64,000 nt of DNA from Tersicoccus phoenicis (GTDB lineage: Bacteria > Actinomycetota > Actinomycetes > Actinomycetales > Micrococcaceae). A program made the position numbers and the translations under genes. Shown here piece after piece: positions 1-6,501 of this stretch. The DNA is taken from assembly GCF_001968835.1 (NCBI RefSeq), contig NZ_MRDE01000016.1, positions 184,969-248,968 of the forward strand. Reading direction: 5' to 3'. Each line of letters opens with the position of its first letter. Position 1 is the first letter of the stretch. The notes below the pieces were generated by a model that saw only the letters and a list, made by a program, of their open reading frames with translations, was not told the origin of the DNA and searched no databases.

Positions 1-1
1 C

Positions 2-670
2 TACGTGCACATGAGCCCGGGCAACACGGCCGGGCCGACCGAGCCGGAGCTGACGGTGCCCGATTCCCTGGACCCTGCCGAGCTGAGGGCCCGGCTGGAC
101 CGCGGCGAGTGGGTGGTGGACCTGCGGGAGCGCGTGGCCTACGCGGCCGACCACCTGACCGGCACGGTCAGCTTCGAGTACGGGAACGGTTCCAGCTTCA
201 CCACGTTCCTGGGCTGGGTGTTCCCGTACGACCGGCAGCTGACCCTGGTCGGCTCCCGTGCCGACGTCGAGAACGCCATCCGCGACCTGTCCCGCATCGG
301 GATCGACTCCCCCGACGCGGCCCTCGGCGAGGACCCGCGACAGCTGGCGCCGGGCGCCGGCGTGTCGTCCTACCCGCGGGTGGATTGGCAGGGCTTGATC
401 AGCCAACGCCCAGCACACGATGCCATCCTTGACGTGCGGCGCGACGAGGAGTACGCCGCCTCCCATCTCGAGGGCGCGGTTCACATCCCGTTGCACGAAC
501 TGGTCGACCGGATGGGCGAGGTTCCCGAAGGCCGCGTCTGGGTTCACTGCGGTTCCGGGTACCGGGCCGGGGTGGCGGCATCGTTGCTCCAGCGGGCCGG
601 GAAAGACCCGGTTCACATCGACGCGGCGTTCGCTGATGCGAAGGCCGCCGGGCTGCCGATGGCCGACTGA
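2..670 (+). CDS. Rhodanese-domain protein, C-terminal part (probably MBL-fold/rhodanese fusion)
   Basis: The frame is open to the window edge, so the real start lies upstream. About 222 residues are visible. They hold two rhodanese-like modules. The first (about residues 25-110) has no active-site cysteine. The second (about 125-217) carries the loop HCGSGYRAG with the catalytic Cys, preceded by ILDVRRDEEY and HLEGAVHIPL, the usual CH2A-type landmarks. Paired rhodanese modules at a C-terminus are typical of metallo-beta-lactamase-fold persulfide dioxygenase-like enzymes, so the missing N-terminus is probably the MBL domain. That part is inference. The role would be sulfane-sulfur transfer or persulfide handling in the cytoplasm. 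The gene runs into a ladder of hairpins shared with the convergent amidohydrolase gene. Confidence 0.85.
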   Translation, partial: YVHMSPGNTAGPTEPELTVPDSLDPAELRARLDRGEWVVDLRERVAYAADHLTGTVSFEYGNGSSFTTFLGWVFPYDRQLTLVGSRADVENAIRDLSRIGIDSPDAALGEDPRQLAPGAGVSSYPRVDWQGLISQRPAHDAILDVRRDEEYAASHLEGAVHIPLHELVDRMGEVPEGRVWVHCGSGYRAGVAASLLQRAGKDPVHIDAAFADAKAAGLPMAD

Positions 671-699
671 CGTCGGTCCGTCGGGCAGTTCCCCGAACC

Positions 700-834
700 A
701 GTCGGGGCGGGTTCCCCCACCCGTTCCGACTGCCACCGTGTCGGGCAGGTATCCCCCACCTGTCCCGGCCCCCGGTCGGAACCGGTGACCCCCACGTGTT
801 CCGACCACCGCCGGGTGTGTCCCCCAGCATCCCC
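700..834. repeat. Ladder of four hairpins with a common CCCCCA loop
   Basis: Four consecutive inverted repeats each close on a loop containing CCCCCA or CCCCCAC. Their stems are 700-711/720-731, 742-750/758-767, 774-782/798-806 (perfect nine-base arms GGTCGGAAC and GTTCCGACC) and 809-815/832-838. Stem sequences differ while loops are kept. The array lies between two convergent genes. Confidence 0.8.
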
Positions 835-837
835 GGC

Positions 838-871
838 GCGCCGGGGCGGGTCTGAGACCCCGCCCCGGCGC
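838..871. terminator. Strong GC-rich bidirectional terminator hairpin
   Basis: The outer stem GCGCCGGGGC (838-847) pairs with GCCCCGGCGC (862-871), and the inner stem GGGTCT pairs with AGACCC across a one-base loop. C861 is the only bulge. It lies between the stop codons of the convergent rhodanese and amidohydrolase genes, about 28 bases from the latter. There is no long T-run, as is usual in actinobacteria. Confidence 0.75.
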
Positions 872-899
872 CTCACTCTTCTCCTGCTTCCGAGGTATC

Positions 900-2066
900 T
901 CAGCTCGTGGGCGTGGCGTACCGGTAGACCCGCTCCCCGCCGATGTACACCTGTTCGGCCCGGGAGTACAGATCGAGCGGGTCCCCGGACCAGAGCACCA
1001 GGTCGGCGTCCTTGCCCGGCGCCAGGGAGCCGAGCCGGTCGTCGACGCCGAGCACCCGGGCCGGGTGCAGCGTGATGGCCCGGAGCGCCGTCGCCGGGTC
1101 CAGCCCCTCCTTGACCGCGAGCGAGGCCTGGTGGACGAGGAAGTTGATCGGCACCACCGGGTGATCGGTGATGATGGAGATCTCCACGCCCGCCGCGGCC
1201 AGCAGGCCCGGGTTGCGCAGCGACCGGTTCCGCAGTTCGACCTTGGAGCGGGAGGTCATCAGCGGGCCGATCAGCACCGGGATGCCCCGCTCGGCGAGCA
1301 GGTCGGCCACCAGGTGGGCCTCGGTGCCGTGGTCGATCACGAGCCGGTAGCCGAACTCGTCGGCGATCCGCACGGCGGTCGCGATGTCGTCCGCCCGGTG
1401 ACAGTGCTGCCGCCACGGGATCTCTCGGTCGAGGACCATCGTCAGCGCCTCGAGTTTGAGGTCCCGGCCGGCGAAGGCCTCCCCCGCCGCGTCCCGGGTG
1501 GAGCGGTAGTTGGCCGCGTCCACGAACGCCTGCCGGATCACCGCGGCGACCCCGAGCCGCGTGCTCGGCATCTTCTTCTGCTCGCCCCACACGCGCTTCG
1601 GGTTCTCCCCGAGCGCCGACTTCAGGCCCGACGGCGACTTGAGCACCATGGCGTCGACCGTGTGGCCGGCGGTGTGGATGGCGACCGCGAGGCCCCCGAT
1701 CGGGTTGCCCGAGCCGGGGTTGACGTTGACCGTCGTCACGCCGCCGGCCAGGGCGTCGCCGAAGCCGAGGTCCGCCGGGTTGATCGCGTCGATCGCCCGG
1801 ACCTGCGCGGCCACCGGATCGGTCATCTCGTTGGTGTCGTCACCGGCCCAGCCCTCCGCCTCCTCGTGCGTGCCCAGGTGCACGTGCGCGTCGACGAAGC
1901 CGGGCAGGATCCACTTCCCCGTCGCGTCGACGACGTCGGCGTCCGCGGGGGCCTGGACGTTCGGGCCGAGCTCGGTGATGGTGCCGTCGGTGACCAGGAC
2001 GGTGCCGTCGAAGGGATCGCCGTCGACGGGGACGACGTGGGCATGGGTGAACACAGTGGTTGACAT
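900..2066 (-). CDS. Amidohydrolase family protein (imidazolonepropionase-like)
   Basis: The 388-residue product is a metal-dependent hydrolase of the amidohydrolase superfamily. An N-terminal beta-sandwich segment is followed by the metal motif DAHVHLGTH (about residue 65), then IPWRQHCHRADD and VIDHGTEAH for the later metal-binding histidines, and ITDHPVVP for the catalytic aspartate. The C-terminal SLAPGKDADLVLWSGDPLD returns to the beta-sandwich and is typical of this family. The start MSTTVF is chosen over an upstream in-frame codon because it begins the usual conserved strand. The substrate cannot be read from sequence. Relatives include imidazolonepropionases, prolidase-like enzymes and other cyclic amidases. 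It appears to be a single-gene unit. Confidence 0.85.
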   Translation of the reverse strand: MSTTVFTHAHVVPVDGDPFDGTVLVTDGTITELGPNVQAPADADVVDATGKWILPGFVDAHVHLGTHEEAEGWAGDDTNEMTDPVAAQVRAIDAINPADLGFGDALAGGVTTVNVNPGSGNPIGGLAVAIHTAGHTVDAMVLKSPSGLKSALGENPKRVWGEQKKMPSTRLGVAAVIRQAFVDAANYRSTRDAAGEAFAGRDLKLEALTMVLDREIPWRQHCHRADDIATAVRIADEFGYRLVIDHGTEAHLVADLLAERGIPVLIGPLMTSRSKVELRNRSLRNPGLLAAAGVEISIITDHPVVPINFLVHQASLAVKEGLDPATALRAITLHPARVLGVDDRLGSLAPGKDADLVLWSGDPLDLYSRAEQVYIGGERVYRYATPTS

Positions 2067-2137
2067 GGGTTCCACCGTAGAGCGACGCACGTCACGGTGG
2101 GAGTGTCCACGCCGTCGTCGTCGGGACGGGTCCAGGG

Positions 2138-3037
2138 TTACTGCGGGCGAGGCCCACGAACGTCCTGCTCGTTGAGGCCACGAGGTACAGCAGTGAGGTA
2201 CTCACCCAGTGCGCGCTTGTACACGTGCGGACCGGCGCCGTCAGCCGAGACTGTAAGTTCGAGAGTCTCGAACACCGAGGCAGCGTCTGACGTGAAGAAG
2301 TGGACGGCGTTCTCGTTGCATCGCGAGTGACGCTCGTTCTCGTTGTACAGACTCTCGATAGCTGCGCGTGGAGTGAAGCGTCCCCCACGAGGGTCGCGGC
2401 CCTCAGCGGCGGCCTGTCTGCCTCGTGCCCAGCGAAGGTAAGCGCGGTCCAGTGCGATGTCCCGGGGGACCTCCACGTCTATGACACGCACGTCGTGGTA
2501 GTCGTGGAGGCCGAGTCGCTTGAGATTTTCCTCCACGGTCCCGGGCCATGACAACGTTCCCACGATCACGACATTCTCGCCGGCCTCGATGGAACGTTCG
2601 GCCATGCGGTCTGCGAGTCTCGCGCTTTCCACATGGACGAGAGTGGACAGCTCGTTGAGCCGGACCGGAAACCCGTCCACCAGAACTGTGTCCAGCGCGA
2701 CCGAGAACCGTCCGTCGACCCTGCCGTCCTCGAGCAGCCTGACTTTGATGTCATCCGCATCAATGACCCGCCACCCATCGAGCACCAGCCCAGCAACAGC
2801 TGTCGACTTTCCGGCGCCCGGTGGGCCAGCCGTGAGGACGACCGATCGACCCTCTCGCGCTACATCGCTCTGGTCCGCCTCGAACAATTCGTCAAGCAGG
2901 CATCTCTGGTAGCGCAATCGTTCTGGTTTCACCGGTGAGGTCCATGACTGCGTGGCAAGAGTGGACGACCATGCCCCGCGGAGGCCTACGAGGGTCTCGA
3001 GCTGATCCGCGACCCTCCCCATGATCGCGTGTTCCAT
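2138..3037 (-). CDS. Zeta-toxin family P-loop kinase
   Basis: The product has 299 residues. The Walker A loop GPPGAGKST lies at residues 71-79 and is followed by VIDADDIK, the acidic motif of zeta toxins and related small-molecule kinases. Classical zeta toxins phosphorylate UDP-N-acetylglucosamine and poison cell-wall synthesis. The N-terminal 60 residues are helical and may be extra. The ATG directly abuts the TAG of the upstream HTH gene, so the two are almost certainly cotranslated, with the antitoxin-like gene first. The partner is not an epsilon-type antitoxin but a DNA-binding protein. A housekeeping kinase role (chloramphenicol phosphotransferase-like) cannot be excluded. Confidence 0.8.
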   Translation of the reverse strand: MEHAIMGRVADQLETLVGLRGAWSSTLATQSWTSPVKPERLRYQRCLLDELFEADQSDVAREGRSVVLTAGPPGAGKSTAVAGLVLDGWRVIDADDIKVRLLEDGRVDGRFSVALDTVLVDGFPVRLNELSTLVHVESARLADRMAERSIEAGENVVIVGTLSWPGTVEENLKRLGLHDYHDVRVIDVEVPRDIALDRAYLRWARGRQAAAEGRDPRGGRFTPRAAIESLYNENERHSRCNENAVHFFTSDAASVFETLELTVSADGAGPHVYKRALGEYLTAVPRGLNEQDVRGPRPQ

Positions 3038-3472
3038 CTACCCGCTGTCTTCCTGATGGGCGGCAAAGAGCTCTTCGTAGTCCTCCACGAGGAGCAGATC
3101 TCGATGGACGGCGTCAACGACGTCCTCCCAGGAACCTCGCGTCGATGGCCCGAGCGGATTGTCCGGCTCTGCGGCGCCGCTGAAAGTGAACGGCCACGAC
3201 TTGAGCTCTGCCATCATGTCCGCATGGTCGAGTAGCCCTGCATGGAAGTCCAGGATGACTTCCCGCGGCGTCCTGTCGATCAGCTCGGGGAAACTATCGG
3301 CCTTCCGCAGCATGCGATGGACTTCCGGTTGAGAGACACCCAGGGAGCGGGCGATCTCCACCTGCGTCATTCCAGTCGCACGAGCCTTACTGCATGCCCG
3401 CAGCGCGTCAAGGCGGTTGAGCTCCCGCTGCGCGTGTACGCGAGCGAGCTCGTCCTGGATTGTCTGCACCAC
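3038..3472 (-). CDS. HTH protein, probable antitoxin and autoregulator of the zeta-toxin pair
   Basis: The product has about 144 residues. A clear helix-turn-helix, GMTQVEIARSLGVSQPEVHR, lies near residues 38-57. It is followed by an acidic, helical C-terminus (LDHADMMAELKSW, LLLVEDYEELFAAHQ) that could contact the kinase. The start is placed at one of two adjacent GTG codons (3472 or 3469) because GAGGGGAG stands 4-7 bases upstream. The frame is open further upstream, but that stretch overlaps the purB leader. A TATAC-N5-GTATA palindrome sits just upstream and is the obvious autoregulatory site. The antitoxin function is inferred from order, coupling and size. I do not recognise the C-terminal domain. 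Confidence 0.65.
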   Translation of the reverse strand: MVQTIQDELARVHAQRELNRLDALRACSKARATGMTQVEIARSLGVSQPEVHRMLRKADSFPELIDRTPREVILDFHAGLLDHADMMAELKSWPFTFSGAAEPDNPLGPSTRGSWEDVVDAVHRDLLLVEDYEELFAAHQEDSG

Positions 3473-3484
3473 CGAGCTCCCCTC

Positions 3485-3499
3485 TATACAGGATGTATA
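3485..3499. promoter_or_regulatory. Palindromic operator candidate of the HTH/zeta module
   Basis: The perfect inverted repeat TATAC-AGGAT-GTATA lies 12-16 bases upstream of the HTH gene start and is AT-rich in a very GC-rich setting. On the minus strand the same bases give TATACA/TATAGA, which would serve as a -10 element, so binding would block the promoter. It also lies 104 bases upstream of purB. Confidence 0.6.
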
Positions 3500-3602
3500 A
3501 CACGACCTTACTCGGCGGGTTGAAGGAGTGGAAGCAGCAGTCGGCACCTTCCTGCTCGTCGTCGGCCGGACGGGCGGGGAGGGCCCGTGGAAGAATGAGG
3601 CC

Positions 3603-5060
3603 ATGCCTTCCGCCGCGGACCCGACCCTGCCCTCCGGCCGCCGCTCGCTGGCCGCTACCGACATCGCGCTCGGGCCGCTGGACGGGCGCTACCGGGTGGA
3701 CGCGGCACCCCTGGTGGATCACCTCTCCGAGGCGGCGCTGAACCGGAACCGGATCCACGTCGAGGTCGAGTGGTTCCTCCACCTGACCGAACGGGCCGTG
3801 CTCCCGGGGCTGGCGCCGGTCTCCGCCGAGCAGCGGGACGGCCTGCGCGCCGTCGTCGCCGGTTTCGGGACCGAGGAGATCGCCGAGCTGGCCGCGATCG
3901 AGCGCGAGACCGTGCACGACGTCAAGGCCGTCGAGTACTTCATCGGCCACCGGCTGCCGGCCCTCGGCCTGGCAGACCTGACGCCGCTGGTCCACTTCGC
4001 CTGCACCAGCGAGGACATCAACAACCTGGCGTATGCGCTCGGCATCCGGGACGCGGTCCGCGACGTGTGGACGCCGACCGCGCAGCGCGTCGTCGATCAG
4101 GTGCGCGAGCTGGCCACCGCGAACGCGGAGACGCCGATGCTCTCCCGCACGCACGGGCAGCCGGCGACGCCGACGACGCTCGGCAAGGAACTGGCGGTGT
4201 TCGTGCATCGGCTGGACCGGCAGCTGGCGAGGATCGGCGGCCAGGAGTACCTGGGGAAGATCAACGGGGCGACCGGGACGTACGCCGCACACGTGGTCGC
4301 CGCGCCCGACGTCGACTGGCTTGACGTGTCGCGGAGCTTCGTCACCGGGCTGGGGCTGACCTGGAACCCGCTGACCACACAGATCGAGTCGCACGACTGG
4401 CAGGCGGAGCTGTACTCCGACGTCGCGCGCTTCAACCGGATCCTGCACAACTTCTGCACGGACGTGTGGAGCTACATCTCGATCGGCTACTTCAAACAGA
4501 TCCCGGTGGCGGGCGCGACCGGGTCCTCGACCATGCCGCACAAGGTGAACCCGATCCGGTTCGAGAACGCCGAGGCGAACCTCGAGATCGCCAACGGGCT
4601 GCTGGACACGCTGGCCGCCACGCTGGTCACCTCCCGCTGGCAGCGGGACCTGACCGACTCGTCCTCCCAGCGCAACGTCGGGGTGGCGCTGGGTCACGGC
4701 CTGCTGGCGCTGAACAACGTCGCCAAGGGGCTGCGGCAGCTCGACGTCGCCGGTTCGGTTCTGGCTGCTGACCTCGACCACAACTGGGAGGTGCTCGGCG
4801 AGGCGATCCAGACGGTGATGCGCGCCGAGGCGATCGCCGGGGTCCCGGGCATGGACAACCCCTACGAGCGGCTCAAGGAGCTGACCCGCGGGCACCGGGT
4901 CGACGAGGCCCGGCTGCGGGAGTTCGTCGGCGAGCTCGGCCTGTCCGACGGCGCGGAGGGCCGGCTGCAGCGGCTGACCCCGGCGTCGTACATCGGTCTG
5001 GCGAAGCGGCTGGCGCGGGAGGCCGAGGGGCCGACGTCGGGGCCCGAATACGTCGTCTGA
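3603..5060 (+). CDS. purB: Adenylosuccinate lyase
   Basis: The 485-residue enzyme splits adenylosuccinate and SAICAR with release of fumarate in purine synthesis. The fumarase/aspartase superfamily signature SSTMPHKVNPIRFE is intact. TSEDINN (substrate binding) and RTHGQPATPTT (catalytic His region) are also present. The opening IALGPLDGRYR is typical of the longer, E. coli-type PurB. The start is the only in-frame ATG near the expected N-terminus. It stands alone between the divergently oriented HTH/zeta pair and the convergent PIN-toxin gene, with a structured intergenic region downstream. Confidence 0.95.
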   Translation: MPSAADPTLPSGRRSLAATDIALGPLDGRYRVDAAPLVDHLSEAALNRNRIHVEVEWFLHLTERAVLPGLAPVSAEQRDGLRAVVAGFGTEEIAELAAIERETVHDVKAVEYFIGHRLPALGLADLTPLVHFACTSEDINNLAYALGIRDAVRDVWTPTAQRVVDQVRELATANAETPMLSRTHGQPATPTTLGKELAVFVHRLDRQLARIGGQEYLGKINGATGTYAAHVVAAPDVDWLDVSRSFVTGLGLTWNPLTTQIESHDWQAELYSDVARFNRILHNFCTDVWSYISIGYFKQIPVAGATGSSTMPHKVNPIRFENAEANLEIANGLLDTLAATLVTSRWQRDLTDSSSQRNVGVALGHGLLALNNVAKGLRQLDVAGSVLAADLDHNWEVLGEAIQTVMRAEAIAGVPGMDNPYERLKELTRGHRVDEARLREFVGELGLSDGAEGRLQRLTPASYIGLAKRLAREAEGPTSGPEYVV

Positions 5061-5091
5061 GGTCGAGGGACCGCTCTCATGTGAACCCAGT

Positions 5092-5198
5092 GACGACATC
5101 GTCCAGCCACTCGACGAACCCCGGCCCAGATGGGCCGCCGAGTGGCCGGCAGCTGCTCTCATTCGTCGTCCTTGACGACGTCGTCCGGCCACTCGACG
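5092..5198. repeat. Structured intergenic repeat (two 25-bp direct copies plus nested hairpins)
   Basis: Two direct copies of a 25-base unit (5092-5116 and 5174-5198, 23 of 25 identical) contain GACGAC(A/G)TCGTCC and GCCACTCGACG. Between them are GCCACTCGACG/CGCCGAGTGGC (5106-5116/5136-5146), GAGTGGCCGG/CCGGCCACTC (5140-5149/5185-5194) and CGTCGTC-CTT-GACGACG (5164-5180). The segment separates the convergent purB and PIN genes and probably ends both transcripts. A related sequence lies at 45796-45816. Confidence 0.65.
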
Positions 5199-5205
5199 GG
5201 TGACC

Positions 5206-5595
5206 TCACCACGTGGCGGTGGCGATGTCTTCTCGGGCGGTGATCGTACGGTCGACGGTCACCAGCGTGTGGCCCTCGCAGCGCGCTTGCGCCACCAGCA
5301 CTCGGTCGAAGGGGTCTCGGTGCTCCCACACCAGCTTCCCGGCAGCCAAGGCATGGCGAGCGCTGACCGAGAGCGAGGTCATCCCGGAGGCCGTCAGATG
5401 CGCTTCCCAACCGGCGACGAGTCCGGGCACCTCGAGCTTTCGCAGCCGCTCCTTCGTCGCAACCTCGAGTGCGGAGATCGCCGAGACGACGACTGTCGAT
5501 TCACGGTCAGCGAGGGTCCGTCGCCAGTGTTCGGGAACACGGTCCGGGTCGCCGAGCAACCACAGCACGACATGGGTATCGAGCAGATAGGTCAT
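5206..5595 (-). CDS. PIN-domain ribonuclease toxin (VapC-type)
   Basis: The product has 129 residues. MTYLLDTHVVLWLL supplies the first catalytic aspartate (LLDTHV), SAISALEVA the conserved glutamate, and HRDPFDRVLVAQA the second acidic cluster; a last acidic residue lies in TVDRTI. This is the PIN nuclease layout found in VapC toxins of about 130 residues, which cleave tRNA or rRNA. The ATG at 5595 overlaps the antitoxin stop as ATGA, so the two are translationally coupled. A GTG two codons upstream is possible but less likely. Confidence 0.88.
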   Translation of the reverse strand: MTYLLDTHVVLWLLGDPDRVPEHWRRTLADRESTVVVSAISALEVATKERLRKLEVPGLVAGWEAHLTASGMTSLSVSARHALAAGKLVWEHRDPFDRVLVAQARCEGHTLVTVDRTITAREDIATATW

Positions 5596-5819
5596 TCCCA
5601 CGCGGCGAGCTCTTCCTCCGGGAGCGCCTCATCGAAGTCGTCGGGAACCGAGAAGCGAAGGCCGCCGAACTGACGAGGCCCTGCCTGCGCTGGGACGAGG
5701 CGGACGGCGGGCCGCCCGGCGCGCGCGATGATGATCTCCTCGCCGGCCTCGGCTCGCGCCACGAGTTCGGAGAGCCTGCCCTTGGCGCTGGCCACGTTCA
5801 CCACGGTCATATGGTCCAT
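5592..5819 (-). CDS. Phd/YefM-type antitoxin paired with the PIN toxin
   Basis: The product has about 75 residues (72 if translation begins at the inner ATG at 5810). MTVVNVASAKGRLSELVARAEAGEEIIIARAGRPAVRLVP is split here as the family core: the N-terminal half (TVVNVASAKGRLSELV) forms the DNA-binding fold and EEIIIARAGRPA is the conserved hairpin. The acidic tail ending EEELAAWE would wrap the toxin. Expression is probably autoregulated through the palindrome that overlaps the two possible starts. Confidence 0.85.
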   Translation of the reverse strand: MDHMTVVNVASAKGRLSELVARAEAGEEIIIARAGRPAVRLVPAQAGPRQFGGLRFSVPDDFDEALPEEELAAWE

Positions 5820-5833
5820 CGTAGTTGGACCAT
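5811..5833. promoter_or_regulatory. Perfect 8-bp inverted repeat at the antitoxin start
   Basis: ATGGTCCA (5811-5818) and TGGACCAT (5826-5833) flank a seven-base spacer. On the minus strand the spacer contains TACGAT, a plausible -10 box, so the antitoxin could occlude its own promoter. The repeat overlaps the longer of the two possible antitoxin starts. Confidence 0.6.
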
Positions 5834-5921
5834 TGCGCATGCGCCACGGGTCGACGTGCCTCAGGCAATTGAGCACGTCGACGGGTCGATTCTGTGCAGA
5901 AACCTGTGGAAAATCGATGCC

Positions 5922-6212
5922 ATGATCCCGATGACCATCTCTGCGGCATCCCGCACCGGCATCTCCGGCCTGGTCTCCTCCGCCGAAGCCGGCCAGGACG
6001 TCGTCCTTTCCCGCCACGGCCGCGTGGTGGCTGAGATCGTGTCTGCGGAGGAGATCGCCCGGCTGCGCAGGGATCGGGAGCTGCTGAAGGACGCGGCCAT
6101 CGTGATGGCTCGATTCGCCACCGACTCCGGTGTTCGCACGGATCTCGACAGTGCCCTGGAGGCGTTCGGGCTGAGTCGAAACGAACTCGAATCAGAAGCA
6201 GGTTCCCCCTGA
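5922..6212 (+). CDS. Phd/YefM-type antitoxin, second module
   Basis: The product has 96 residues. MIPMTISAASRTGISGLV and the following EAGQDVVLSRHGRVVAEIV match the Phd/YefM core: a strand-helix DNA-binding part followed by the vvlsRhGrpvA hairpin. The C-terminal half (ARLRRDRELLKDAAIVMARF, then DLDSALEAFGL) is helical and acidic. The gene is divergent from the PIN-toxin pair, separated by about 100 bases, so the two modules stand back to back. A small gene starts two bases after its stop and is the candidate partner. The start ATG at 5922 or 5931 is uncertain. Confidence 0.75.
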   Translation: MIPMTISAASRTGISGLVSSAEAGQDVVLSRHGRVVAEIVSAEEIARLRRDRELLKDAAIVMARFATDSGVRTDLDSALEAFGLSRNELESEAGSP

Positions 6213-6214
6213 CC

Positions 6215-6436
6215 ATGCCGGTCCTCGTGATTGCGGACATGGGTCGCCTCCACTCCGGCATCCACGCCCACGCAGAACCCGTCGCCTTGCCGTCCGGTGT
6301 CAATCCCGACCTTCCGCCGTGGTTGACAGTGGCGCTGGAGCGGAAGCTCGATCTCATCGAGGAGCAGACCAGCGCACTGGAGCGAGATGACGTTCAGCGA
6401 CTGATGACCGATCACTGGTCGCAGCTGCCCGACTGA
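6215..6436 (+). CDS. Small protein of unknown function following the second antitoxin
   Basis: The 73-residue product begins MPVLVIADMGRLHSGIHAH and ends with a charged helical stretch (LERKLDLIEEQTSALERDD, then VQRLMTDHW). It resembles none of RelE, Fic/Doc, PIN, MazF or HipA as far as I can read. Its two-base gap from the Phd-type gene suggests cotranslation and makes it the candidate toxin or accessory protein of this module. It could equally be a neutral downstream gene. No signal peptide or membrane segment is visible. Confidence 0.5.
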   Translation: MPVLVIADMGRLHSGIHAHAEPVALPSGVNPDLPPWLTVALERKLDLIEEQTSALERDDVQRLMTDHWSQLPD

Positions 6437-6501
6437 CAGCTGCGGGCGCGCGGTCACGCGTTACGCCTGGCGCCCGCCGGCCGACAGTCTCGAGAGGGCG
6501 G

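Noticed and set aside
3029..3523. Small plus-strand frames opposite the HTH gene
   Set aside because: The minus-strand gene has a clear helix-turn-helix, ribosome site and coupling to the kinase gene; the plus-strand frames have none.
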